Part shown: one piece after another, positions 23,533 to 32,379 of the stretch
Position numbering within the stretch: the stretch's first letter is position 1
Layout of the letters: every line of letters begins with the position of its first letter
Source of the DNA: Clostridiaceae bacterium
Lineage (GTDB): Bacteria; Bacillota; Clostridia; DSM-8532
Reading direction: 5' to 3'
Assembly (NCBI GenBank): GCA_012719545.1
Contig: JAAYAD010000079.1
Location: forward strand, 1 to 47,736
DNA length: 47,736 bases
Program-made: the position numbers and the translations under genes
Notes under the pieces: model-generated
What the model was told of the DNA's origin: nothing
Database searches by the model: none
The model's input: the letters and a program-made list of their open reading frames with translations, nothing else

Positions 23533-24521
23533 AGCCATTTAAAGTAACAAGCTTCAAGAACTGGAACACAAAGCCTGACGGCAGCGGAATATCTTATAAT
23601 CCGGGAGATGTTTTTTACATCACTGCTGATACTACACTATATGCCACCTATTATGACTTAATAGTTATTGATCCTGAAGTTCCACTTATTTTTATAATGC
23701 CCTTTAACTACAATGGCAACATGGCAGAAGGAGGGGGTCCACCGGAGCACGGATTCTATTCTCCAGGCTCAATAGTTGAAATTAAGGGCAATACCGGCAA
23801 TTTCTACAGGGAAGGCTATGTATTTGACTGCTGGAACACCAGACCTGATGGGAGTGGATTAACCTTCAGACCAGGGGATACTCTGACTATGCCAAGTCAT
23901 GAGGTAACATTATTCGCTATGTGGAAGACGCCTGATAATCCTTCGGTAATTATTAGTATCCGCGTAACAGAAACTGTAAAGAAGTATGTTGTTTCTTATC
24001 CGATTTTAAACTCCTCTCAGAAGGTGAAAAAAGGAGATGTAATTCACGTTAAAGACTTTAGTGGTCTTTACAAAAAAGGTTACACATTTGGAGGCTGGAA
24101 AGACAGAAACAGTGGAAAAGTATATGAGCCAGGTACACCAGTCACTGTAACCCGTGCTTATACTTTTGATCCGGTTTGGCTTCCAGTTGTAACACATTAT
24201 AGAATAAATTATGTTCCCGGAGATTCTTACAGCGGAGCCAGCGGACTACCGGTCGACAATACCCTGTATGAGTCAGGGGACGTAGCTACAGTGAGTTCAG
24301 TAATACCGACCTATCCGGGGCAGGAATTCCTGTGCTGGAGTACGAGCTTTTACGGTTATGACAATATCTATTATCCAGGAGATAAAATCAGATTCGGGAT
24401 GCAGGATATTACCTTATATGCGCAATTTTCTGTGAGCAATATCTCTTTTACATACAACGGGAATGGATCAACTGAAGGAGAACCTCCGGTATTGAAGAGG
24501 TATAAGACAGGTCAAAAATAA
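23517..24521 (+). CDS. Surface protein fragment 2: InlB repeats 5-9 (part)
   Basis: The frame is open from about 23493 (DNTVYLEGMPVTVKPFKV). The ATG at 23517 is internal to a repeat and has no signal peptide, so independent secretion is not expected. It covers the second half of repeat 5, repeats 6-8 and the first third of repeat 9, and stops at TAA within CAAAAATAA. A -1 slip on the A5 run would continue into fragment 3 as QKITVQNQNTLKKNG. Confidence 0.7.
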   Translation: MPVTVKPFKVTSFKNWNTKPDGSGISYNPGDVFYITADTTLYATYYDLIVIDPEVPLIFIMPFNYNGNMAEGGGPPEHGFYSPGSIVEIKGNTGNFYREGYVFDCWNTRPDGSGLTFRPGDTLTMPSHEVTLFAMWKTPDNPSVIISIRVTETVKKYVVSYPILNSSQKVKKGDVIHVKDFSGLYKKGYTFGGWKDRNSGKVYEPGTPVTVTRAYTFDPVWLPVVTHYRINYVPGDSYSGASGLPVDNTLYESGDVATVSSVIPTYPGQEFLCWSTSFYGYDNIYYPGDKIRFGMQDITLYAQFSVSNISFTYNGNGSTEGEPPVLKRYKTGQK

Positions 24522-24784
24522 CAGTACAAAACCAGAACACCCTTAAAAAGAACGGATATTATTTCGATGGCTGGAGTACCATACCTGATGCAAGCAGTGG
24601 TGACTATCAGGCCGGGGATATTATCACTGCGGGGGTTGAGGATATAGTCCTGTATGCAGTATGGAAGGAGTTTCCGCCTGAAATAACACCGGAAACATAT
24701 CCAATAACATATAAGAGCTATGGTCATACAGGTGGAGAAGTTCCTGTAGACAATAACAGATATTTATCAGGAACGGCAGTAACT

Positions 24785-27373
24785 TTGAAAAATGGCGGAA
24801 GTCTCCAAAAGGACGGATATATCCTTTACGGCTGGTTAATCGATAATATGGTTTATTTGCCGGGTGACACCTTTATTATGAAAAATAGAGAAGTCACTGC
24901 AATTGCCATCTGGGTGCCTGCCGACCTTGACAATGACGTTTTTGTTACCATATCTTTCAACGGCAATGGAAGTACCGGTGGAACTGTACCGGAAAGTATA
25001 TCCTGTCCTGCAGGACAAGGAGCGGTATTGCCGCATAATATAGGTAATCTGACAAGACCTGGTTATGTGTTTGGAGGATGGACTGACAATGTTAAGCTGT
25101 ACTTGCCAGGGCAGACTTACTATATGGAGAACTCTGTGCAAAATACCACACTTTATGCCGTATGGGTACCTGCAAGAACCTTTTCATATAATGGCAACCT
25201 TAACACCGGAGGTTCTGTTCCGGTGGACCCCGTCCCCTATGGAATAGGAGAGACTGTTACCATACTCGACAATGTTAATAATCTTACCAGGGACAACCAC
25301 CTGTTTGCCGGATGGTTTGTCAGAGACAGAATATATCAACCGGGTGAGATCTTCACAATAGGCGCTGAGGATACCGTAGCATCAGCAGTCTGGGTTTCTT
25401 TAAATGAAACTCAGGAATCTCCTGAAATCAATACTCCTCCAAAGCGTAAAGCAGGGGTGCCGGATGTTGTAACAGCTGATGCAATGGTAGGAGATGTCTA
25501 CAGTGTGGACTTATCGGATGTTTTTGAGGATACGGATGGAGATCCACTGACATACTATGTATCTGTAAACGGTAGTCCTTTTGAGCTTGTAAGTCCCTTG
25601 TATGAATACACAGCAACCGATAAAGGCAACGTTCTGTTAGTATTTATAGCCAACGACGGAAAAGTTGATTCGGATATTTATTCAGTGATATTAACCATAA
25701 ACGAGGAATCTGACACTCCGGAAACACCTGTGCCTAACACTATGCCTAACCGTAAGGCGGAGGTGCCGAACATAACAACCGCTGATGCAATCAAAGGAGA
25801 TATCTTCACTCTGAATCTGTCAGACATTTTCGAGGACTTAGATGGAGACTCACTTATCTATTATGTGTCAGTAAACGGTAGCCCTTACGAAGCAACAAGC
25901 GCTTTATATGACTATGCTTTGACGGGAACAGGAACCATAACACTGATTTTCAGGGCAAGTGACGGAAAGTCCGAGTCTACTGATACATATACGGTAATAA
26001 TAACTGTCCAAAAAGGTTCAGGAGATTCTTCCGGCGGCTCATCAGGAGGCGGAAGCAATCCATCCGGAGGAGGTTCAGGCGGTGGCTCTTCCGGTGGCAA
26101 AGCTCCTGCAGGAGACGGTGTTCCTTCAAGTGAAGGTACTGTTTCGGGCGGAAGTGACTCTACAGGAGTTAACAGCGAAGTAATTTCTACAGGAAATACT
26201 GTAACTGTCATTACGACAATTTCTTCAACTATTGATCAAAGCGGGAAAGCGGCAGCAGAAATTCAGGAAGGGCATATTAACAGCTTTATAAGCAAAGCAG
26301 TTGATGAAGCGGAGCAAAGCGGCAGTACCGCAAAGGTCGAAATTAAATTGGAGACTCCGGATGATACTGCAGCGGTGGAGGTCACCATTCCCCAGTCTGC
26401 GATAAACTCTATTGCAGGTAATACAGTAGAAGCTCTCACTCTGTCAACTACTGTTGCAGATATTACTTTTGACCAGAGTACCCTGAGTACCATAGCAGAT
26501 GAAGCGTTGGATGATGTCAGGATTGCAGCATCAAAGGTAAATCCTGATGAACTAAGTGAAGAAGCAAGGCAACTGGTTGGAGACAGGCCGGTATTTGAAT
26601 TCAGAGTTGCCAGCGGAGATAAGGTAATCTCCAAGTTTGGAGGAAATGTAACAGTAAACGTTCCATATACTCCGAAACCTGATGAAGATATTAACGCCAT
26701 AGTAATTTACTACATCAATGCAGAAGGAAAGCTTGAAACTGTGACCAACTGTGTCTATGATCCTGAAACCGGCACAGTAAGGTTTACTACAAACCACTTC
26801 TCCAAGTATGCGGTAGGTTACAACAAGGTAAGCTTCAAAGATGTGGCAAAAGATGCATGGTATAGTAAAGCCGTGTCCTTCATAGCAGCAAGGGGTATAA
26901 CATCCGGTACCGGAAATGGCAATTTCAGCCCCGAGGCAAAGCTTACCAGAGCCCAGTTCATAGTAATGCTTATGAAAGCCTATGGCATTGAGCCTGAGGA
27001 AAATAGCGAAGACAACTTTGCCGATGCCGGAAACACTTACTATACCGGATATCTTGCAGCGGCAAAACGGCTTGGAATAACAGCTGGCATAGGAAACAAC
27101 ATGTTCGGACCCAACAGGGAGATAACCCGGCAAGAGATGTTCACAATGCTGTACAATGCCCTCAAGGCCATGGGTAAGCTCTCGAAAGCAGCTGGAGGAA
27201 AATCTCTGTCAAGCTTTATGGATGCAGGGGATGTAGCATCCTGGGCAAAAGATGCCATAACATATCTTGTTGAAGAATGGTATCTAAGCGGCAGTAATGG
27301 CAGAATATTACCCAATGAAACCACAACCCGTGCCCAGATGGCACAGGTACTGTACAGTTTGTTAGTTAAATAG
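24785..27373 (+). CDS. Surface protein fragment 3: InlB repeats, cadherin-like domains, SLH anchor
   Basis: An 862-residue frame whose homology begins earlier, at 24519. It holds the rest of repeats 10-12, two cadherin-like domains at about residues 215-310 and 319-410 (both with DxDGDxLxYYVSVNGSP), a Gly/Ser-rich linker at 412-450, an uncharacterised domain and three SLH domains from about residue 680 (SFKDVAKDAWYSKAVSFI, then TRAQF, TRQEMF, TRAQMAQ). Without the upstream frames it lacks a signal peptide. The native protein would sit on the secondary cell-wall polymer. Confidence 0.8.
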   Translation: MKNGGSLQKDGYILYGWLIDNMVYLPGDTFIMKNREVTAIAIWVPADLDNDVFVTISFNGNGSTGGTVPESISCPAGQGAVLPHNIGNLTRPGYVFGGWTDNVKLYLPGQTYYMENSVQNTTLYAVWVPARTFSYNGNLNTGGSVPVDPVPYGIGETVTILDNVNNLTRDNHLFAGWFVRDRIYQPGEIFTIGAEDTVASAVWVSLNETQESPEINTPPKRKAGVPDVVTADAMVGDVYSVDLSDVFEDTDGDPLTYYVSVNGSPFELVSPLYEYTATDKGNVLLVFIANDGKVDSDIYSVILTINEESDTPETPVPNTMPNRKAEVPNITTADAIKGDIFTLNLSDIFEDLDGDSLIYYVSVNGSPYEATSALYDYALTGTGTITLIFRASDGKSESTDTYTVIITVQKGSGDSSGGSSGGGSNPSGGGSGGGSSGGKAPAGDGVPSSEGTVSGGSDSTGVNSEVISTGNTVTVITTISSTIDQSGKAAAEIQEGHINSFISKAVDEAEQSGSTAKVEIKLETPDDTAAVEVTIPQSAINSIAGNTVEALTLSTTVADITFDQSTLSTIADEALDDVRIAASKVNPDELSEEARQLVGDRPVFEFRVASGDKVISKFGGNVTVNVPYTPKPDEDINAIVIYYINAEGKLETVTNCVYDPETGTVRFTTNHFSKYAVGYNKVSFKDVAKDAWYSKAVSFIAARGITSGTGNGNFSPEAKLTRAQFIVMLMKAYGIEPEENSEDNFADAGNTYYTGYLAAAKRLGITAGIGNNMFGPNREITRQEMFTMLYNALKAMGKLSKAAGGKSLSSFMDAGDVASWAKDAITYLVEEWYLSGSNGRILPNETTTRAQMAQVLYSLLVK

Positions 27374-27425
27374 GTTTAGGAATATCCTAAATAGTCTCCC
27401 CGAAAGGATATCCAACCCTCTTAAG

Positions 27426-27472
27426 ACGGGCAGCCGGACGGAAACATTCCATCAGTTGGCTGCCCGTTTTTT
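27426..27472 (+). terminator. Terminator of the surface-protein gene
   Basis: ACGGGCAGCC (27426-27435) pairs perfectly with GGCTGCCCGT (27458-27467), followed by six T, 53 bases after the stop. Confidence 0.85.
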
Positions 27473-27586
27473 GAAAGCTTCTCCTTCATCTTACTTGCCC
27501 TGAGAAGCTTGTTAATGATACCATAAATAAGTAGGTCGCTAATTTATGGTGAGAGTCAATATCATTGAACAGGAATGAAAGAACGT

Positions 27587-28327
27587 ATGGATAATAATAT
27601 AGAAAACATAGAAAATAACGTAGTAAAAAGCGTGGAGAAAAACGATACTTCCAAAAAGACTTATGAAGCCATAATAGATTCAATTAAAACCGATATAATG
27701 AACGGTAAAATAAAACCGGGGCAGAAACTTCCGCCGGAGAGAGAGCTTGCCAAAAAATTCAATGTCAGCCGTACATCCATCCGTGAAGCATTGCGAACAT
27801 TGGAAATATTGGGTGTTATAAAAAGCGTTCAGGGCTCCGGCAACTACATTACAGGAGATGTTGAAAAAAGCCTTATTGAATCCATGTCCATGATGTTTCT
27901 GCTTCAGCAGATAGACAGCCTTGAGTTTTTCCAGTTCCGTGAGGCTCTTGAACTTAAAGCTGCCATGCTTGCAGTCCAGAATATAGATGATGAAAAGATA
28001 AAGAAGCTTGAGGAGCTTGTAGCAAAAATGGGTGAATCGGAAGATGAAGCCACTCGCTCTGCCTTGGACAAGCAGCTTCATGACACCATTGCGGCTGCCT
28101 CTAAAAATTCAATAATTATTCAAATACTCAATATCCTTTCCGAGGTCATCAGCCAGGACATTAAAGAAAGGCGTTCAGAAATATTAAGTGACCCCAAAAA
28201 TGCCAAGCGGCTGCAAAGGATTCATGAAGAAATGGTATACAGCCTGAAACAGAGAGATGCACGGGCGACATATACTGCTTTTTCCAAGCATTTTGACCTT
28301 ATTGCAGAATATATAAGAACCAGTTGA
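27587..28327 (+). CDS. GntR/FadR family regulator of the lactate operon
   Basis: A 246-residue FadR-subfamily repressor. Residues about 20-90 form the winged helix (DIMNGKIKPGQKLPPERELA, KKFNVSRTSIREALRTLEIL, GSGNYI). The C-terminal all-helical FCD ligand domain includes FREALELKAAMLA and KQLHDTIAAASKN. Its position ahead of a lactate permease, EtfBA and lactate dehydrogenase, like LctA or LldR elsewhere, points to lactate-responsive control through the two palindromes at 28579 and 28704. An ATG at 27575 is also possible; neither start has an ideal ribosome site. Confidence 0.85.
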   Translation: MDNNIENIENNVVKSVEKNDTSKKTYEAIIDSIKTDIMNGKIKPGQKLPPERELAKKFNVSRTSIREALRTLEILGVIKSVQGSGNYITGDVEKSLIESMSMMFLLQQIDSLEFFQFREALELKAAMLAVQNIDDEKIKKLEELVAKMGESEDEATRSALDKQLHDTIAAASKNSIIIQILNILSEVISQDIKERRSEILSDPKNAKRLQRIHEEMVYSLKQRDARATYTAFSKHFDLIAEYIRTS

Positions 28328-28538
28328 TTAGAACATCTGTCGCAATTTAATAAGAAAACTCCAGTATTTTAAGAATGAAATTCCGCGCCAATTTCAGGGG
28401 CGGAATTTCATTTTTAAAGGAGAATAATATGAATATCCGGAAAATAGGACAATATAATTAATAAAATAATCAATATAGTTAAATTATTAACCAAATTGGT
28501 TAAATAAATATCTAAATTGGTTAAAGAAATAACTATTG

Positions 28539-28567
28539 TTTACAAGTCTATTGGCATATTGTAAAAT
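28539..28567 (+). promoter_or_regulatory. Promoter of the lactate operon
   Basis: TTTACA (28539-28544) and TAAAAT (28562-28567) are 17 bases apart, a good sigma-A promoter. Start of transcription would fall near 28574, just ahead of the first operator. Upstream, TTAACCAAATTGGTTAA (about 28484-28500) and a further TTGGTTAA half-site could bind the same or another regulator. The remaining gap sequence has no gene. Confidence 0.65.
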
Positions 28568-28578
28568 GTAATTACGAT

Positions 28579-28593
28579 ATTGGTATGACCAAT
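28579..28593. promoter_or_regulatory. GntR-type operator O1
   Basis: ATTGGTATGACCAAT is an almost perfect palindrome (ATTGGT - 3 - ACCAAT), the form bound by FadR/LldR-type repressors. It lies at the start of the transcript, so bound repressor would block initiation. Confidence 0.7.
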
Positions 28594-28703
28594 TATTCAA
28601 AATAGCAAAAGAAAAATTTAAACGTCTTCATGAAGAAATCCCACTTTAACATTGTAATAAATTTTTATGACAGCAAAATTGTCATTTATTTTTTGCACCC
28701 AAA

Positions 28704-28718
28704 ATTGGTCATACCAAT
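28704..28718. promoter_or_regulatory. GntR-type operator O2
   Basis: ATTGGTCATACCAAT is the exact reverse complement of O1, centred 125 bases downstream and 86 bases before the permease start. The spacing is about 12 helical turns, compatible with a repression loop between two bound dimers. Confidence 0.7.
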
Positions 28719-28796
28719 TATACGGAATGCATCTCTATACTGAAAGTCCTCAAAATAAAACGGGAACGCAAACGCGGAACAGAAGGAGTGTACAAT

Positions 28797-30359
28797 ATGG
28801 ATACCACATTATTGTTTCTTTTGGCACTGGCACCTATCCTGTGGCTCATTGTTTCTCTTGGAATCTTAAAATGGCCGGGCTATAAGGCTTGTCCCATCGC
28901 TCTTGGATTGACAGCGGTACTTTCAATATTGGTCTGGAAAATGAGCGTCATTGACAGCCTTACAGCGGCGCTGGAAGGTGTTGCTCTTGCTTTATGGCCC
29001 ATAACCCTCATTATTATTGCAGCAGTATTTACCTACAATTTATCAGTTCAAACAGGCAGCATGGACTTAATTAAAAAAATGATTACCGGTGTCAGTACCG
29101 ATAAACGAATCCTGGTACTCATTCTTGCCTGGGGTTTTGGCGGATTTCTTGAAGCAATTGCAGGCTTCGGAACAGCGGTTGCCATACCTGCCAGCATTAT
29201 GATTGCACTGGGTTTTGAACCATTGTTTGCGGCGGTAATCTGTCTTGTTTCCAATACTATTGCTACAGCTTTCGGCGCAATCGGTACTCCTGTAATCACT
29301 TTAGCCAAAGTTACAGGACTTGAATCGGCACAGCTTACCTATGCGGTTGCACTCCAACTGCTTCCGCTTATAATCCTTTTGCCTTTTGCACTTGTAATGA
29401 TAACCGGCAAATCCGTAAAGGCCATTAAAGGCGTGTTTTTTGTAACTCTTATATCAGGTGTTTCCTTTGCTGTTCCACAGCTTCTTATAGCCAAATACCT
29501 GGGACCTGAGCTGCCGGCTGTTGTTGGTTCAGTGTGTTCCATGGTTTCTACCATAATTGCGGCAAGGTTCTTTAACGGTAAATCAGGTTCATCTCAGAAG
29601 GAATATCAGATTGAGGGAGCAAAGGCTAATACTCAACAACAGGCAATTTCATTAAGACAGGGCTTTATGGCATGGCTGCCCTTTATATTGGTTTTCGTAT
29701 TCATTTTGGGTTCCTCAACACTTATTCCATCAGTTAATCAGGCATTATCCAGGATTAAGACAGATGTACCCATATATACAGGCGAAGGCGCTAAACCATA
29801 TACCTTCAGCTGGCTGGCAACTCCCGGAACTCTGATTATTATTGCCACTTATCTGGGCGGATTGCTTCAGGGGATGAAATTCGGTGAGATAACAAAGCTC
29901 CTTGTAAAGACGACAAAACAGATGACCAAATCCGCCATAACCATTGTATCCATTATCGCTTTGGCAAAAATTATGGGTTACAGCGGCATGATTGGTTCAA
30001 TCGCTACAGTGCTTGTAATGATTACCGGCTCATTCTATCCGCTTATAGCTCCAATTATCGGTGCTTTGGGTACCTTTGTGACAGGAAGCGATACTTCCGC
30101 CAACGTACTTTTCGGAAATCTGCAGGCTGAAGCCGCCAGGGCATCCGGCTCCAACCCGTACTGGATATCTGCTATTAATACAGGCGGTGCCACTGCAGGA
30201 AAGATGATTTCACCTCAAAGCATTGCAATTGCGGTTGCAGCAACGAATCTTCCGGGAAGCGAAGGAAAAATCCTTGCAAGCACCATTAAGGTCTGCATTG
30301 TTTATGTGTTAATTCTTGGACTTATCAGTTACTTCTGCGGTCCAATATTCGGATTTTAG
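28797..30359 (+). CDS. lctP: L-lactate permease
   Basis: A 520-residue membrane protein of the LctP family with about 12-14 membrane segments. Family segments seen are LILAWGFGGFLEAIAGFGTA, FGAIGTPVITLAKVTGL, ALGTFVTGSDTSANVLFG and NTGGATAGKMISPQSIAIA. It brings lactate (or glycolate) in with protons. I choose ATG 28797, eight bases after AAGGAG; GTG 28788 overlaps that site. It is the first structural gene of the operon and ends 19 bases before etfB. Confidence 0.92.
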   Translation: MDTTLLFLLALAPILWLIVSLGILKWPGYKACPIALGLTAVLSILVWKMSVIDSLTAALEGVALALWPITLIIIAAVFTYNLSVQTGSMDLIKKMITGVSTDKRILVLILAWGFGGFLEAIAGFGTAVAIPASIMIALGFEPLFAAVICLVSNTIATAFGAIGTPVITLAKVTGLESAQLTYAVALQLLPLIILLPFALVMITGKSVKAIKGVFFVTLISGVSFAVPQLLIAKYLGPELPAVVGSVCSMVSTIIAARFFNGKSGSSQKEYQIEGAKANTQQQAISLRQGFMAWLPFILVFVFILGSSTLIPSVNQALSRIKTDVPIYTGEGAKPYTFSWLATPGTLIIIATYLGGLLQGMKFGEITKLLVKTTKQMTKSAITIVSIIALAKIMGYSGMIGSIATVLVMITGSFYPLIAPIIGALGTFVTGSDTSANVLFGNLQAEAARASGSNPYWISAINTGGATAGKMISPQSIAIAVAATNLPGSEGKILASTIKVCIVYVLILGLISYFCGPIFGF

Positions 30360-30378
30360 TTTTGAAAGGGGAAAGAAC

Positions 30379-31167
30379 ATGAATATTCTGGTATGTATTA
30401 AGCAGGTTCCGGGATCCAACAAGGTAGAGGTTGATCCTGTAACAGGCGTATTAAAGAGAGATGGTGTCGAATCCAAAATGAATCCCTACGATCTTTATGC
30501 CCTTGAAACTGCGTTAAGACTTAAAGAGACTTACGGGGGCACAGTTAAAGTTATCAGCATGGGACCGCCCCAGGCAAAGCAGATTATAAAAGAAGCGTTC
30601 GCGATGGGGGCAGATGAAGGGATTCTTCTTTCAGACAGAAAGTTTGCCGGAGCAGACGTTTTGGCAACCAGCTACACACTGTCCCAGGGGGTAAGGGAAG
30701 CAGGCGAGTTTGATCTGATTCTTTGCGGAAAACAGACTACTGACGGAGATACCGCCCAGGTAGGCCCTGAAATGGCAGAGTACTTAAATATTCCAAGCGT
30801 ATCAAATGTAAAGAGGATTGTTAGTGTTGAAAACGACGCTGTAACTGTTGAAATGGATATGGCACATACCGTTGAAATAGCAAAAGTTAAATTTCCATGC
30901 CTCCTTGCGGTTGAAAAGGATATCTTTATGCCGCGTCTTCCGTCCTATGTAAAAATGAGGGAGACAAAAGACAAGGAGATAAAGGTAATGGGCTTTTCCA
31001 ACCTTAAGGATCAGGACGAGACGAAATACGGCCTTAATGGCTCGCCCACCCAGGTTCAAAGAATTTTCCCTCCTGAATCCAATATTAAGCGCGAGCTCTG
31101 GAATGATTCGGAAGAAGAGCTTGCCGAAAAACTGTTTAACAAGATTAAAGAAAGCAAGTTTATATAA
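30379..31167 (+). CDS. etfB: Electron transfer flavoprotein beta subunit (LctB type)
   Basis: A 262-residue EtfB. The N-terminus ILVCIKQVPGSNKVEVDP and the segments MNPYDLYALETALRLKE and LILCGKQTTDGDTAQVGPE are characteristic. With EtfA and the adjacent FAD dehydrogenase it would form the lactate dehydrogenase/Etf complex. In Acetobacterium woodii that complex couples lactate oxidation by NAD+ to reduced ferredoxin oxidation (electron confurcation). The start is ATG 30379 after GAAAGGGG. Confidence 0.92.
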   Translation: MNILVCIKQVPGSNKVEVDPVTGVLKRDGVESKMNPYDLYALETALRLKETYGGTVKVISMGPPQAKQIIKEAFAMGADEGILLSDRKFAGADVLATSYTLSQGVREAGEFDLILCGKQTTDGDTAQVGPEMAEYLNIPSVSNVKRIVSVENDAVTVEMDMAHTVEIAKVKFPCLLAVEKDIFMPRLPSYVKMRETKDKEIKVMGFSNLKDQDETKYGLNGSPTQVQRIFPPESNIKRELWNDSEEELAEKLFNKIKESKFI

Positions 31168-31182
31168 GCAGGGGGTAATAAA

Positions 31183-32376
31183 ATGGCAAGATTAGTGATA
31201 CATAACGAGAAGATAACAGACAAAGAGTCTTTTATAAAGATATGTCCTTTTAGTGCCCTGGAGATTAACAGCGGAATTGTTGAAGTCAACAGTTCATGCA
31301 AGATGTGCAAGCTCTGTATCAAAAAGGGTCCGGTTGGCGCTGCTGAAATTGTGGAAGATCAGGTGGTCAAGACCATAGATAAATCGGCATGGAAAGGTAT
31401 TGCAGTCTATGTTGACCATGAGAATGGATTAATTCATCCCGTCACCCTTGAGTTAATAGGAAAGGCCAGGGAACTGGCGGACAAGATTAATCATCCGGTT
31501 TACTGCATATTCATTGGTGCCGGAATCACTGACAAGGCAGAAGAGCTTCTGCACTACGGTGTCGACAATGTTTACGTGTATGACCATGAGGCTTTCAGGC
31601 ATTTCAAGATAGATGTCTACACCTCCGCTTTTGAGGATTTTGTCAATAATATCAGACCGACAGCAATTTTGGTTGGCGCCACCAATGTGGGTCGCCAGCT
31701 GGCTCCACGTGTAGCAGCCCGTTTCAGAGCAGGACTTACCGCTGACTGTACAGTGCTGGACATCAAGGGAAACACAGATCTGGTTCAGATAAGACCGGCA
31801 TTTGGCGGCAACATTATGGCTGAAATCCACACCCCCAACGCAAGGCCGCAGCTTGCAACCGTAAGATACAAGGTTATGAATGCGCCCGAAAGAAATGAAA
31901 AGGCATCAGGAAAGATAACAATTTGTGATTTATCAAAAGTCGTCCTAAATTCTGATATTGAGGTTATCGATGTTGTTCCCAAGGCCAAGGAGAAATTTAT
32001 TGAGAATGCGGACGTATTGGTTGTAGCAGGAAGAGGCGTAAAAACACAGGAAGATCTTAACATGATTCGTGAACTTGCGGATCTTTTGGGCGGAGATGTT
32101 GCCTGCACAAGGCCTTTGATTGAAGCAGGATGGTTTGAGGCCAAAAAGCAGATAGGATTGAGCGGAAGAACCGTAAGGCCAAAACTCATCATTACCTGCG
32201 GGGTGTCTGGCTCGGTTCAGTTTGCAGCAGGTATGAACAATTCGGAAATGATTGTAGCCATCAATAAAGATGATAAGGCACCAATATTTAAAATTGCTCA
32301 CTATGGCATAGTTGGAGACCTTTATGAAGTTCTTCCAAGACTTATAGCTAGAATCAAAGCGGAAAAGGGGGCATAG
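31183..32376 (+). CDS. etfA: Electron transfer flavoprotein alpha subunit with ferredoxin domain (LctC type)
   Basis: A 397-residue EtfA. Residues about 20-60 form an extra Fe-S domain with four cysteines (CPFSAL, then SCKMCKLCIKK), as in LctC/CarE-type Etf subunits that take part in bifurcation. The C-terminal FAD domain shows VVAGRGVKTQED, IGLSGRTVRPKLIITCGVSG and AINKDDKAPIF. The Fe-S cluster would give a route for ferredoxin electrons. The start follows a GGGGG site, 15 bases after etfB. Confidence 0.92.
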   Translation: MARLVIHNEKITDKESFIKICPFSALEINSGIVEVNSSCKMCKLCIKKGPVGAAEIVEDQVVKTIDKSAWKGIAVYVDHENGLIHPVTLELIGKARELADKINHPVYCIFIGAGITDKAEELLHYGVDNVYVYDHEAFRHFKIDVYTSAFEDFVNNIRPTAILVGATNVGRQLAPRVAARFRAGLTADCTVLDIKGNTDLVQIRPAFGGNIMAEIHTPNARPQLATVRYKVMNAPERNEKASGKITICDLSKVVLNSDIEVIDVVPKAKEKFIENADVLVVAGRGVKTQEDLNMIRELADLLGGDVACTRPLIEAGWFEAKKQIGLSGRTVRPKLIITCGVSGSVQFAAGMNNSEMIVAINKDDKAPIFKIAHYGIVGDLYEVLPRLIARIKAEKGA

Positions 32377-32379
32377 AAA

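Larger units (their letters stand above)
22435..27373 (+). pseudogene. InlB-repeat / SLH surface protein gene broken by two frameshifts
   Basis: Three successive reading frames (frames 1, 3 and 2) form one gene of about 1,640 codons. In order: a signal peptide; twelve InlB B-type (Listeria-Bacteroides) repeats of about 70 residues with the core GYxFxGWNTKPDGSG; two cadherin-like domains; a Gly/Ser-rich linker; an uncharacterised domain; three SLH domains for cell-wall anchoring. Break 1, near 23490, also removes the first half of repeat 5. Break 2, at 24514-24518, lies in an A5 run inside repeat 9; adding one A restores the frame. The downstream frames are otherwise free of stops, so decay is recent, or expression relies on slippage, or there is a sequence error. 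Confidence 0.75.

Noticed and set aside
23517..24521. Fragment 2 of the surface gene as an independent protein
   Set aside because: The ATG is inside a repeat, with no signal peptide or ribosome site, and the homology continues on both sides.
22555..26211. Antisense frames across the surface-protein repeats, including a Pro-rich one at 25912-26211
   Set aside because: They arise from repeat and Gly/Ser codon bias on the sense strand; the sense frames carry clear domains.
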